Shown here piece by piece: positions 41,531 through 50,356 of a DNA stretch of 64,000 nucleotides (its first letter is position 1; each line of letters opens with the position of its first letter). This DNA comes from Labilibaculum filiforme (GTDB lineage: Bacteria > Bacteroidota > Bacteroidia > Bacteroidales > Marinifilaceae). The stretch spans positions 124,001-188,000 of the forward strand of contig NZ_MVDD01000005.1 in the NCBI RefSeq assembly GCF_002843315.1. Direction: 5' to 3'. The notes under the pieces were generated by a model, which ran no database searches, was not told the origin of the DNA, and saw nothing but the letters and a program-made list of their open reading frames with translations. The position numbers and the translations under genes are program-made.

Positions 41531-42658
41531 TTAAAGCACGAGGTTGAATAAATACCCCAAAATAATAATGAATAAAGTGATGATACCAAAGAAAATACCA
41601 ATCAGTTTCCACTTCATTACTTTCTTTAATAAAGTTGCCTCGGGCAATGATAAGCCTACTACTGCCATCATAAAAGCAATGGCGGTTCCTAGTGGCACTC
41701 CTTTTGCAACAAACACTTGAATAACGGGAACTATACCTGCGGCATTTGCATACATAGGAACAGCAAGGATAACCGCTAATGGAACAGCATACCATTTATC
41801 AGCAGATAAAAACTCGGTAAAGAAATTTTCGGGCACATAACCATGCATGGCCGCTCCAATGGCTATTCCAATAATCACGTACAACAATACTTTTCGAACA
41901 ATATCCCATCCTTCTTTAATAATGGAAGGCAGACGATCTAAAAAGGATAATTTTTCAGCGTCCCATTCTTCCTGCTCTTGTATTGCATTATCCTGTATTT
42001 CTCGTACCCAATCGCTTAAGTATTTATCGAGCTTCAGTTTTCCTAATACAAAACCACCCAACATCCCCATTAAAATACCTGTTCCCGCATAAATAACGGT
42101 GGCCTTTACGCCAAATAAGCCCAAAAACATAGCTACAGCTACCTCGTTCACCAAAGGGGAAGTTATTAAATAGGCAAAAGTTACGCCTAAAGGGATACCT
42201 CCTTTTACAAAACCAATAAATAATGGTATGGATGAACAGGAACAAAATGGAGTAACTGCACCAAAAAAAGAGGCGAAGAAATATTCCAATCCATACATTT
42301 TTTTAGTAGTCAGGTAAATCCGTAATCGGTCCACCGGAAAATAAGCATTAACAACTCCCATTAAACTACTAATTATAAATAGCAGAATTACAATTTTTAT
42401 GGTATCGTAAAAAAAGAAGTTAACTGCTGCTCCTAAATGAGATTCAGGATTCAACTTCAACAAATCAAAAGCAAAGGCATCAATGATATGCGGTAAATAG
42501 TGATACAAGGCTATTATAAGCGGTAAAACAACTGCTATGGAAGCAATTAATCGTGCTTTGCTATTCACCTCTTGATTCCTTTCATCAGAATTATCGAGAG
42601 CATAAGCCACACTCTCTGCTTTGTTTCTATTCTTTGTAGGGATGTTCAACTTATCCAT
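41531..42658 (-). CDS. arsP: Permease, ArsP/SO_0444-like
   Basis: A 375-aa inner-membrane protein with about ten helices. It carries the family hallmark TPFCSCSSIPLFIGF, whose cysteines are needed in ArsP for trivalent organoarsenical efflux, and the second symmetrical block YANAAGIVPVIQVFVAKG. Last gene of the ars operon, with an operator-like palindrome (42674-42693) directly upstream, so it may also be transcribed on its own. Substrate could be organoarsenicals or another thiophilic metal. Confidence 0.82.
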   Translation of the reverse strand: MDKLNIPTKNRNKAESVAYALDNSDERNQEVNSKARLIASIAVVLPLIIALYHYLPHIIDAFAFDLLKLNPESHLGAAVNFFFYDTIKIVILLFIISSLMGVVNAYFPVDRLRIYLTTKKMYGLEYFFASFFGAVTPFCSCSSIPLFIGFVKGGIPLGVTFAYLITSPLVNEVAVAMFLGLFGVKATVIYAGTGILMGMLGGFVLGKLKLDKYLSDWVREIQDNAIQEQEEWDAEKLSFLDRLPSIIKEGWDIVRKVLLYVIIGIAIGAAMHGYVPENFFTEFLSADKWYAVPLAVILAVPMYANAAGIVPVIQVFVAKGVPLGTAIAFMMAVVGLSLPEATLLKKVMKWKLIGIFFGIITLFIIILGYLFNLVL

Positions 42659-42673
42659 TGTTTATTTTTTTGT

Positions 42674-42693
42674 AGTTCGTTAAAATACGAACT
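42674..42693. promoter_or_regulatory. ArsR operator candidate 1 (upstream of the permease)
   Basis: AGTTCGT-N6-ACGAACT, 20 bp with perfect 7-bp arms, 16 bp before the permease start. It matches the palindromes at 44150 and 44489. Confidence 0.7.
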
Positions 42694-42708
42694 GATAATG
42701 TAAATTTT

Positions 42709-43407
42709 TTAGAAAAAAATCGTGATCATATAATACAGACCCACCACTATGAAAACTACTGCAACTACTCGTCTGAACCAAAGTTCAAAATTTTTCAGTT
42801 TATTGTAAATGGAACCAATTGAACCAACACTAAATGCAATAAGCCATGCAAAAATAATCACCGGAATTCCAGTAGCAATGGCAAAAAACACAGGCAAATA
42901 CAAACCACTTGCATTACTGATGGTCATAGGCATAAGCATGCCAAAATAAAGAACCCCGCTATAAGGACAAAATGCCAATGCAAACACTACTCCCAGTAAA
43001 AGAACTCCCCAAAAACTGTTGTTCGCTTTGTTTTCCATTTTTTCGGTCAACGAACCTATTCCAGGGATTTTAAAGTTGAGAACCCCAAGCATAAACAATC
43101 CGATGATCACTAAAAGTGGACCCAATACTTTTTCGCCCCACTCCTGAAAAAAGCCTGCAAATTCGAATTGACTGGCTCCAAAAAAGAAAAGCAAACCAAT
43201 TGTTGTATAAGTAATCGCTCGTCCCAAAGTATACACCAAGCCATTTATAAAAACCTTACGTTGGCTCACAATATCTTTACTGATAAAACCAATTGCAGTG
43301 ATGTTGGTTGCCAAAGGACAGGGACTTATGGCGGTCATAAGTCCCAGTATAAATGCCGTGAATATTGGAAACTGCGATGTTTCGAGAAAACTTTGTAATA
43401 CCTCCAT
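42709..43407 (-). CDS. arsG: ArsG-like/CcdA-type membrane transporter
   Basis: A 232-aa protein with six predicted helices and the CcdA/DsbD-type motifs ISPCPLATNITAI and ALAFCPYSGVLYFG (one Cys-Pro in each half), which carry electrons through thiols in DsbD relatives. NCBI names similar proteins ArsG family (aromatic aminobenzylarsenical efflux). It stands between the ArsF-like gene (2 bp gap) and the permease. Efflux or transmembrane electron transfer to the ArsF-like protein are both possible. Confidence 0.8.
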   Translation of the reverse strand: MEVLQSFLETSQFPIFTAFILGLMTAISPCPLATNITAIGFISKDIVSQRKVFINGLVYTLGRAITYTTIGLLFFFGASQFEFAGFFQEWGEKVLGPLLVIIGLFMLGVLNFKIPGIGSLTEKMENKANNSFWGVLLLGVVFALAFCPYSGVLYFGMLMPMTISNASGLYLPVFFAIATGIPVIIFAWLIAFSVGSIGSIYNKLKNFELWFRRVVAVVFIVVGLYYMITIFF

Positions 43408-43409
43408 GC

Positions 43410-43847
43410 TTACATCATTGAATCAACAGTGGACTTCAGTTTACTTTTTAATTTATCGGGATTGCTACGAGCGTTTAAAAAAGCATCGTTGGTTAAATTT
43501 ACCATTTTGTCTCCCTTTACAATTAAAAGTGAAGTACCACTAATTTTATATTTTGCTACCAAAGCTTTTTCTACTTCTTCTTCTCGATTAATCGATTGAA
43601 AAACTACCTTATCGCCATAATATTCTTTCACTGCTTCTTTCGAAACCGCTTCTACTGCCTCACAGGTAGCACAACGACGAGTAGCATGAAAATAGTAAAC
43701 TTTTACTTCGCTGGTTTTCTGATTTTCGTCACAAGTTACTTTTGTACTGCTTGAATTATTTGCTGTTGCGCCCTTGCAACATTGTGCCGATACGGCAACT
43801 ACTCCTACAAAAAGAAGGATACTTAAGGTGCTTATTAACTTTTTCAT
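43410..43847 (-). CDS. arsF: ArsF-like exported thiol protein
   Basis: A 145-aa protein with a signal peptide (TLSILLFVGVVAVSAQ). The mature part starts with Cys-Cys and contains a thioredoxin-like fold with FHATRRCATCEAVE (CATC active site) and SGTSLLIVKGDK. This matches what is annotated as the ArsF subunit (nitrophenyl compound nitroreductase) of arsEFG. It is 2 bp before the ArsG-like gene. Role inferred as a periplasmic redox partner. Confidence 0.8.
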   Translation of the reverse strand: MKKLISTLSILLFVGVVAVSAQCCKGATANNSSSTKVTCDENQKTSEVKVYYFHATRRCATCEAVEAVSKEAVKEYYGDKVVFQSINREEEVEKALVAKYKISGTSLLIVKGDKMVNLTNDAFLNARSNPDKLKSKLKSTVDSMM

Positions 43848-43863
43848 TTTGAGATCCGTTTTA

Positions 43864-44097
43864 TTATTTGCTTAATAATTTTACAATTTCATTTACCGAA
43901 GGTACTTTCCCCTTTACTACAATTTCTCCGTCAATAACTAGGGCAGGAGTCGTCATTACTCCAAAATTCATAATTTCAACAATGTCTTCCACTTTCGTGA
44001 TAGTAGCTTCTACTCCTGCTAATGCAACAGCTTCCTGAGTTGCTTTTTCAAGCGATTTGCATTTTGAACAACCTGTGCCTAATACTTTAATTTCCAT
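43864..44097 (-). CDS. Small thioredoxin-like protein (ArsE-like)
   Basis: A 77-aa redox-active disulfide protein of the thioredoxin_3 type. The start at 44097 (MEIKVLGTGCSKCKSLEK) places the CSKC active site near the N-terminus; the longer frame to 44163 covers an operator-like palindrome and is rejected. VMTTPALVIDGEIVVKG is the conserved cis-Pro segment. It lies between arsR and arsF and probably cycles thiols for the neighbouring transporter. Confidence 0.82.
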   Translation of the reverse strand: MEIKVLGTGCSKCKSLEKATQEAVALAGVEATITKVEDIVEIMNFGVMTTPALVIDGEIVVKGKVPSVNEIVKLLSK

Positions 44098-44149
44098 ACC
44101 TATACGTTTTAAATTATTTAAATCTATCTTGTTTATACTATCCATTCGC

Positions 44150-44169
44150 AGTTCGCAAAACAACGAACT
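44150..44169. promoter_or_regulatory. ArsR operator candidate 2
   Basis: AGTTCGC-N6-ACGAACT, 20 bp, in the 88-bp gap between arsR and the thioredoxin gene; one arm has a single mismatch to the other two copies. Confidence 0.6.
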
Positions 44170-44185
44170 TTGTCTTCAAATTTTT

Positions 44186-44485
44186 TTAGATTCCAAGAAA
44201 TTCTTTAAAAAGCAATTGGGCTTCTTTCCAGTTTTCTTTGTTGATACAATACTTAATTCTTGGAGATTCAATTTCGCCCTGAATTAATCCAGCATCCTTC
44301 AGTTCTTTTAGATGTTGCGATAAGGTTGATTTTGCAATAGGCAAATCGTCGCTTAAATTGCCACTGTAGCAACAACTTTGCTTCGACAACAATTCCATAA
44401 CATACATACGTACTGGGTGTCCCAAGGCTTTAGCATATCGGGCTGCCCTAATTTGTTTGTCGCTTGTAACGGTTTTTATATTCAT
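44186..44485 (-). CDS. arsR: ArsR-family transcription repressor
   Basis: A 99-aa winged-helix regulator. The start at 44485 is chosen because a TATATTTG promoter element at 44507-44514 implies a start site near 44500, downstream of the other ATG (44509). Recognition helix PIAKSTLSQHLKELKDAG; the Cys pair in SKQSCCYSGNLS (in the alpha3 region) fits metalloid sensing. It heads the operon arsR-trx-arsF-arsG-permease and probably represses itself at the adjacent palindrome. Confidence 0.88.
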   Translation of the reverse strand: MNIKTVTSDKQIRAARYAKALGHPVRMYVMELLSKQSCCYSGNLSDDLPIAKSTLSQHLKELKDAGLIQGEIESPRIKYCINKENWKEAQLLFKEFLGI

Positions 44486-44488
44486 CTC

Positions 44489-44508
44489 TGTTCGTAAATT
44501 CACGAACA
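44489..44508. promoter_or_regulatory. ArsR operator candidate 3 at the arsR promoter
   Basis: TGTTCGT-N6-ACGAACA, 20 bp with perfect 7-bp arms; overlaps the -7 element by two bases and ends 3 bp before the arsR start codon, an ideal place for autorepression. Confidence 0.75.
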
Positions 44509-44514
44509 AATATA
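44507..44514 (-). promoter_or_regulatory. -7 promoter element of the ars operon
   Basis: Minus-strand TATATTTG matches TAnnTTTG exactly and abuts the operator palindrome. Confidence 0.65.
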
Positions 44515-44607
44515 AGAGCTTTTTTTTAGCTGCAATAAAAAAACCTTATTTTTTTTCGTTCGATAAAAGATTTACCAGAAAAAAGTTTGACTTCTTTGAG
44601 TTCCCTT

Positions 44608-45010
44608 TTTGGTTAAATTGCAATTTCGTCGCGTGGGGCAACACCTCTTCGATCCAAACTTTTACTGGCGACGATTTTACTTTACATCACATATACCCAG
44701 GGTGGCAATCGCTTCGCTCCTTTACCCCAGGCTATTGGAATTTGAGCCCTTCAGGCTCAGCATTTGCAAACAAAATACAAAGTTCAGAAAGAAAGCATCA
44801 TCTTTTTTTTCTTGATACTTGGAACTTGACGCCTGATTTATGAATTACATTGCAATTTCGTCGCTTGTTGGAGCACCTCTTCGATCTAAATTTTTACTGG
44901 CGACGATTTTACTTTACATCACATATACCTGGGGTGGCAATCGCTTCGCTCCTTTGCCCCAGGCTATTGGAATTTGAGCCCTTCAGGCTCTGTATTTGCT
45001 GGAAAAAGAG
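44608..45010. repeat. Two further copies of repeat element A
   Basis: Copies start at about 44608 (5' end degenerate) and 44840, spaced 232 bp, with the hairpin GAGCC-CTTCA-GGCTC in each. They lie between the ars operon and the alpha/beta hydrolase. Nothing else is seen in 44515-45107. Confidence 0.85.
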
Positions 45011-45107
45011 AAGTTCAGAAAGGTAGCCTTAGACTTTTCTTCTTTGATACTTGTTATTTGTTACATGGGACTTACTCCTGAACAAACACGCCTCTGCCAA
45101 TATGTTT

Positions 45108-45896
45108 TTATTTTAATTTATTTAAGAAATCGCTAATAGCTTTCCAATATTCCTCTCCTCCTTGTTGATTGATCCACAAAGCTCTTGAGCCATGATGCCC
45201 AGCTCCTTCGGGAATAAACTGCACTTGGTTATCAAGCAATTTGTGTTTTTGAAGCAGATCGCTAATATTGTTTGCTTCGCTCTTGGAGCTGGTTAGAAAC
45301 ATCGGCTTGTTAAAATCTTCCAAAACATCCACTAAAGACCCTTTGGTTTCGGCCATGTAATTCCCCGGACTAAAGGAGATAACGGCATTTACATCTTCCC
45401 GTTCGGCAGCTAAATACAATGCCAAGGTGGAGGAATACGAAGATCCCCACAGAATTACTTTTGAGGTATATTTTTCAGTCAAGAAATCAAGCGCTGCAAT
45501 AATATCTGCTTCAGCATCGATATAATCTACGCTTTTTGTCATTTTAATAGCTCTTAAGTTAGTTTCGTTTTGAGTATTGCCAATAGGACCACCCGATCGC
45601 TGATCGATAGCCATGCAGTTAAAACCCATCGCATTTAATTGCTCGGCGATGCCCGCATATTCAAATTTATTGAAGCGTGCCTGGTGACAGAGTAAAATGA
45701 ATGGAGCTATCTCGTTAATCTGATACAAATGTCCAGTAATCTTCAAGGAATCTAAAGATTCGAATTCAACCACTTCGGGATATTCTCCACTTGCTTCCGA
45801 TTTAATATCGTGTGCTTCTGATTTTGGACCAATAGGTTTGCAGGATGCAAAAAATAGGCTGTATGCAACTAGTAATAAAAAGATATTTTTCATCAA
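45108..45896 (-). CDS. Alpha/beta hydrolase, lipoprotein
   Basis: A 262-aa protein with lipobox SLFFASC, so envelope-anchored. The alpha/beta hydrolase core shows ILLCHQARFNKFEYAG, the nucleophile elbow VILWGSSYSSTLALY (GSSYS), and the catalytic His region in EGAGHHGSRAL. It resembles dienelactone-hydrolase/acyl-peptidase types; the substrate is unknown. It stands alone between two blocks of repeat element A. Confidence 0.85.
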   Translation of the reverse strand: MMKNIFLLLVAYSLFFASCKPIGPKSEAHDIKSEASGEYPEVVEFESLDSLKITGHLYQINEIAPFILLCHQARFNKFEYAGIAEQLNAMGFNCMAIDQRSGGPIGNTQNETNLRAIKMTKSVDYIDAEADIIAALDFLTEKYTSKVILWGSSYSSTLALYLAAEREDVNAVISFSPGNYMAETKGSLVDVLEDFNKPMFLTSSKSEANNISDLLQKHKLLDNQVQFIPEGAGHHGSRALWINQQGGEEYWKAISDFLNKLK

Positions 45897-46039
45897 TTTT
45901 TAATTTAGTATAGGTACAATACGATGCTTAAAAGTAAAAATACCTTGCTTAAAAACCAAAGAAATAAAGTTGATAATGTTATGCCATTCAGCAATTAACA
46001 CCATCCTATTTTTCAAATCGCACAACCAACCGGAGTCAC

Positions 46040-46282
46040 TTAATGTCCATTTTTTTTCAAATTATATTGTTCTTGATTTAATGGGTTTCCATTGTGGCAA
46101 ATCGGACAATAATGAATGTATCTAGTTTTTATTGGAAAAACGGAAATGAAGAACAGACTTGCAAAAGTGGCATTCTTTTCCAATATCCAGTTGGTGGTAT
46201 TGTTGCAATGGTAACAATGTTCCTGTATATAACATTGTTGCTTTTCTACTACTTTATCGTTGGCTCCGAAAATGAAGATCAT
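46040..46282 (-). CDS. Zinc-ribbon domain protein
   Basis: An 80-aa protein. It opens with IFIFGANDKVVEK, then CYHC (after EH), a hydrophobic stretch FASLFFISVFPIKTRYIHY, and CPIC, giving a C-x2-C...C-x2-C zinc ribbon of the zinc_ribbon_15 type that I recall as 'FIFGTxxK' proteins. A plus-strand frame over the same DNA is its shadow. Function unknown. It is flanked by element-A repeats on the far side of 46456. Confidence 0.72.
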   Translation of the reverse strand: MIFIFGANDKVVEKQQCYIQEHCYHCNNTTNWILEKNATFASLFFISVFPIKTRYIHYCPICHNGNPLNQEQYNLKKNGH

Positions 46283-46455
46283 ATTGCTATTTTAATTAGT
46301 CCCATAAGGGGTTTGGGATAATTTTTACAAGATAATATTTGATTTTAGGAATAAACTAAGTCTTGCAAAAAAAAATTTAATTAGAGTCAATATGTATCCT
46401 GTTTTCTGATTTTATGCGTTATTCATTGATTTAATTATTGTTGACATTGCTATTT

Positions 46456-48103
46456 ATGAATCGCATTGCAATTTCGTCGCGTGGGGCAACACCTCTTCGA
46501 TCCAAACTTTTACTGACGACGATTTTACTTTACATCGCATATACCCGGGGTGGCAATCGCTTCGCTCCTTTACCCCAGGCTATTGGAATTTGAGCCCTTC
46601 AGGCTCTGTATTCAAAAAAAATAGCTTACTCCTTATCTTCTTAATACTTGATACTTAATTTATGAATCGCATTGCAATTTCGTCGCGTGAGGCAACACCT
46701 CTTCGATCTAAATTTTTACTAGCGACGATTTTACTTTACATCACATATATCCGGGGTGGCAGTCACTTCGCTCCTTTACCCAAGGATATTGGAATTTGAG
46801 CCTTTCAGGCTCTGTATTCAAAAAAAATAGCTTACTCCTTATCTTCTTGAGACTTGATACTTAATTTATGAATCGCATTGCAATTTCGTCGCGTGGGGCA
46901 ACACCTCTTCGATCCAAATTTTTACTGGCGACGATTTTACTTTACATCACATATACCCGGGGTGGCAATCGCTTCGCTCCTTTACCCCAGGCTATTGAGA
47001 TTTGAGCCCTTCAGGCTCTGTATTCAAAAAAAATAGCTTACTCCTTATCTTCTTAATACTTGATACTTAATTTATGAATCGCACTGCAATTTCGTCGCTT
47101 GGGGGAACGCATCCTTTATCCAAATTTTTACTGGCGACGATTTTACTTTACATCGCAAATACCTAGGGTGACAATCGCTTCGCTCATTTACCCCAGGCTA
47201 TTGGACTTCGAGCCATTCAGGCTCTGTATTCAAAAAAAATAGCTTACTCCTTATCTTCTTGAGACTTGATACTTAATTTATGAATCGCACTGCAATTTCG
47301 TCGCGTGGGGCAACACCTCTTCGATCCAAATTTTTACTGGCGACGATTTTACTTTACATCGCATATACCCGGGGTGGCAATCGCTTCGCTCCTTTACCCA
47401 AGGATATTGAAATTCGAGCCCTTCAGGCTCAGCATTCTAAAAAAATAGCTTACTCCTTATCTTCTTGAGACTTGATACTTAATTTATGAATTGCACTGCA
47501 ATTTCGTCGCGTGGGGCAACACCTCTTCGATCCAAACTTTTGCTGACGACGATTTTACTTTACATCACATATACCCGGGGTGGCAATCGCTTCGCTCCTT
47601 TACCCAAGGATATTGGAATTTGAGCCTTTCAGGCTCTGTATTCAAAAAAAATAGCTTACTCCTTATCTTCTTGAGACTTGATACTTAATTTATGAATTGC
47701 ACTGCAATTGCGTCGCGTGGGGCAACACCTCTTCGATCTAAATTTTTACTGGCGACGATTTTACTTTACATCACATATACCCGGGGTGGCAATCGCTTCG
47801 CTCCTTTACCCCAGGCTATTGGAATTTGAGCCCTTCAGGCTCAGCATTCTAAAAAAATAGCTTACTCCTTATCTTCTTGAGACTTGACGCCTGATTTATG
47901 AATCGCATTGCAATTTCGTCGCTTGTTGGAGCACCTCTTCGATCTAAATTTTTACTGGCGACGATTTTACTTTACATCACATATACCCGGGGTGGCAGTC
48001 GCTTCGCTCCTTTGCCCCAGGCTATTGGAATTCGAGCCCTTCAGGCTCTGGACTCGCTGGAAAGAGAGAAGTTCAGAAAGCATTATCCTTTTTTCTTTGT
48101 GTA
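46456..48103. repeat. 206-bp tandem repeat array of element A, eight units
   Basis: Units begin at 46456, 46662, 46868, 47074, 47280, 47486, 47692 and 47898, every one exactly 206 bp apart despite many base differences between units. Each unit contains three consecutive hairpins: TCGTCGC...GCGACGA, CCNGGGGT...ACCCCAGG (with TCGCTTCGC inside) and GAGCC-NTTCA-GGCTC. The third hairpin has a variable loop and a constant stem. A spacer ends ...TAGCTTACTCCTTATC. Most units hold an open frame of 45 codons starting at ATG. Confidence 0.93.
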
Positions 48104-48116
48104 CTTTGTGATATTC

Positions 48117-49487
48117 TTAGTTTTCCGTTGTTGGAAACTCCTTCACTAATTTAATATCTTTTAAAAGTGTCTCTTTCTGATCCGATGAAACTGAATTTCG
48201 GTAATCTTTCAAAATAGATTTTAACTCTTTGTAAGTTTGTGTTTCTAAAACAGGAATCTTCTCGGATCCGGTATTCTCTAAAATATCAATTACCTTGTTT
48301 ACCGTCATGCCATTAATATCAAAAGCAGGTTGATATGCCATTTGTTTATCGGTATCGGTGACTAGTTCGGCCACCAAGCCGGCATTTGTTAAATCAAAAA
48401 GAATTTCCCGCACCAAACGAATAGGCATCTGTAATCGGTGAGAGATATCCTGCGAAAGCATAGGAATTTCGTCCTTTTTAAAATTGTGGATAATTAAATG
48501 AAGTACATATAAACTTAGTAAACGCTTGTAGTCGTAGGTTATTTCGGAGGTTTCTGTTTCGAATTCGTAATTTTCAACATTTTGTTCGGCAAAAGAAATT
48601 TCGGCTCCCAATAAAACAACCAACCAACTCATTTGCAACCACATCAAGAATAATGGCAAGGCTGCAAAACTACCATAAACAGCATTGTAGGTAGTTACCA
48701 TTCCCTGAAACTCGATATATAAGATCTGAAACAATTGATAGATTGTACCTGCAATGATACCTGCCAACAAACTAGATTTAAATTTCACATGTGTATTCGG
48801 CATAAACGTATACAGCATGGTAAATAAGGTCCAAACTAGGAAATAAGGTGTCAAATTAATCAGAAAACTAAGATATGGCCCAACGGATTCGAGCAAAGTA
48901 TTCCCTTGAGTTACCTGCTTAATCATGGTTTTTAAAAAAACAGTTGCTCCACTCGAACCAATTAGCAAGATGGGTGCAAAAATCATAATTGCAGTGTAAT
49001 CGCTAAATCTTCGCCCCCAGGTTCTCCCCTTCTTTATTCGCCAAACATCGTTAAACGATTCCTCGATATTCGCCAAGACTTTTAATACCGACCAAAATAA
49101 AATGACAAATCCCAACCCAGCAATTAAGGATCCTTTTGTATTTAGAAGCATTTTATTTGCAAACTCAATCAGCCAATTCAGCACTTCTTCCTGTCCCGAA
49201 AGGTTAGCTATCAGTTCTTTTTCCAATTTCTTTTCCAAATCGAATCCCTTAGCAATTCCGAAACCCATTGCCAACACCGGCACAACCGATAGTACTGAGT
49301 AAAAAGTTAAAGCGGATGCCCGCAATTGGCATTTATCTTCGTAAAATCCTTTAATCGCTAAAAGATAAATTCGTAGTTGTCGAATTAAAAAATAACGAGG
49401 TCCTGATAATTCCTTTAAGCGCATGTTCCACACACCACGACTTAAAAAATTCATTATTATATCGATATAAGTACGAATACTCTTCAT
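48117..49487 (-). CDS. YihY/BrkB family inner-membrane protein
   Basis: A 456-aa protein. Six predicted helices occupy residues ~50-310 with the family block LRASALTFYSVLSVVPVLAMGFG, then YNAVYGSFAALPLFLMWLQMSW. The C-terminal ~130 residues are a soluble extension that looks like a winged helix (LSQDISHRLQMPIRLVREIL...GLVAELV), as in UPF0761-type proteins. Function in the family is unsettled (once called RNase BN in error). The stop is close to the end of the repeat array. Confidence 0.88.
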   Translation of the reverse strand: MKSIRTYIDIIMNFLSRGVWNMRLKELSGPRYFLIRQLRIYLLAIKGFYEDKCQLRASALTFYSVLSVVPVLAMGFGIAKGFDLEKKLEKELIANLSGQEEVLNWLIEFANKMLLNTKGSLIAGLGFVILFWSVLKVLANIEESFNDVWRIKKGRTWGRRFSDYTAIMIFAPILLIGSSGATVFLKTMIKQVTQGNTLLESVGPYLSFLINLTPYFLVWTLFTMLYTFMPNTHVKFKSSLLAGIIAGTIYQLFQILYIEFQGMVTTYNAVYGSFAALPLFLMWLQMSWLVVLLGAEISFAEQNVENYEFETETSEITYDYKRLLSLYVLHLIIHNFKKDEIPMLSQDISHRLQMPIRLVREILFDLTNAGLVAELVTDTDKQMAYQPAFDINGMTVNKVIDILENTGSEKIPVLETQTYKELKSILKDYRNSVSSDQKETLLKDIKLVKEFPTTEN

Positions 49488-49628
49488 TTCTTGCTAATTA
49501 GTTAGTAATTTATGAGTTCGAATTTACATAAAAGGCAAAGATTTACCAATAATTTCAAAATCTTCACTTTTGATTCTTTCAAAAAAGTAAAAAATCTTTA
49601 TCTGCTAAGAAATGTTCTACCCTTTTTT

Positions 49629-49636
49629 TAAGTTTG
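49629..49636 (+). promoter_or_regulatory. Candidate -7 promoter of the two-component/glycolipid operon
   Basis: TAAGTTTG fits TAnnTTTG, 34 nt before the response-regulator start. Confidence 0.5.
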
Positions 49637-49670
49637 TAAGAACAATACTGACTTTTTATCCCTCATTCGC

Positions 49671-50354
49671 ATGAAAAAAGAAATTCTAATTATTGAAGAT
49701 GACCTTTCCTTGCAAAAAACTTTAGCTACTTACCTTTCAAATTCTGGATTCCAATGTACTTGTGCATCGGGAATTCAAGAAGGTAAATCTTTTTTCGATA
49801 AAAAATTTTTTCATATTGTTTTACTTGATTTGGGACTACCCGATGGTGATGGTTTGGATTGTATCTCCTTTATCAAATCCATTTGGGAAGATACAGGCGT
49901 TATTATTATTTCGGCTCGAGATAAATTGGAAGACCGGGTAGATGGCTTAAATTTAGGTGCCGACGACTATTTAGTGAAACCCTTTCATTTATCGGAACTA
50001 AACGCAAGAATTAATGCGCTTTTGCGAAGAAACATTCATTACGAGAATCAAATCTTAAACTTTGGTGATATAGAAATTGATACTAGTTCTAATCAGGTAA
50101 AAATAAAAAATGAACTAATTGATTTTAGTCGAAAGGAGTTTGATTTACTGCTTTATTTTATCGAAAATAAAAATAGAGTTCTCACTAAAGAGAGCTTATT
50201 TGAACATGTGTGGGGAGAAAATTCGGTTTTTATGGACAACTCCGATTTTATTTACACGCACATTAATCGCATTCGAAAAAAAATCAAAACCCATACTGGT
50301 TCCAATTACATAAAAACCGTTCATGGATTTGGATATAAACTTGACATTCAGTAA
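49671..50354 (+). CDS. OmpR-family response regulator
   Basis: A 227-aa protein with a receiver domain (acidic pair IEDD, phospho-acceptor in LLDLGLPDGDG, Thr/Ser equivalent IIISARD, Lys in YLVKPF) and a winged-helix Trans_reg_C domain (DFSRKEFDLLLYFIENK, then THINRIRKKI...VHGFGYKLD). It is first in the operon and 2 bp before its cognate kinase. By analogy with PmrA/PhoP it probably regulates the downstream envelope-modification genes. Confidence 0.93.
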   Translation: MKKEILIIEDDLSLQKTLATYLSNSGFQCTCASGIQEGKSFFDKKFFHIVLLDLGLPDGDGLDCISFIKSIWEDTGVIIISARDKLEDRVDGLNLGADDYLVKPFHLSELNARINALLRRNIHYENQILNFGDIEIDTSSNQVKIKNELIDFSRKEFDLLLYFIENKNRVLTKESLFEHVWGENSVFMDNSDFIYTHINRIRKKIKTHTGSNYIKTVHGFGYKLDIQ

Positions 50355-50356
50355 AT

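Noticed and set aside
46094-46321. Plus-strand 75-codon frame over the zinc-ribbon gene
   Set aside because: It mirrors the minus-strand zinc-ribbon gene, which has a recognisable C-x2-C pair and family start.
46456-48103. CRISPR array
   Set aside because: Units are 206 bp, degenerate throughout, with no constant short repeats and unique spacers, and no cas genes are present.
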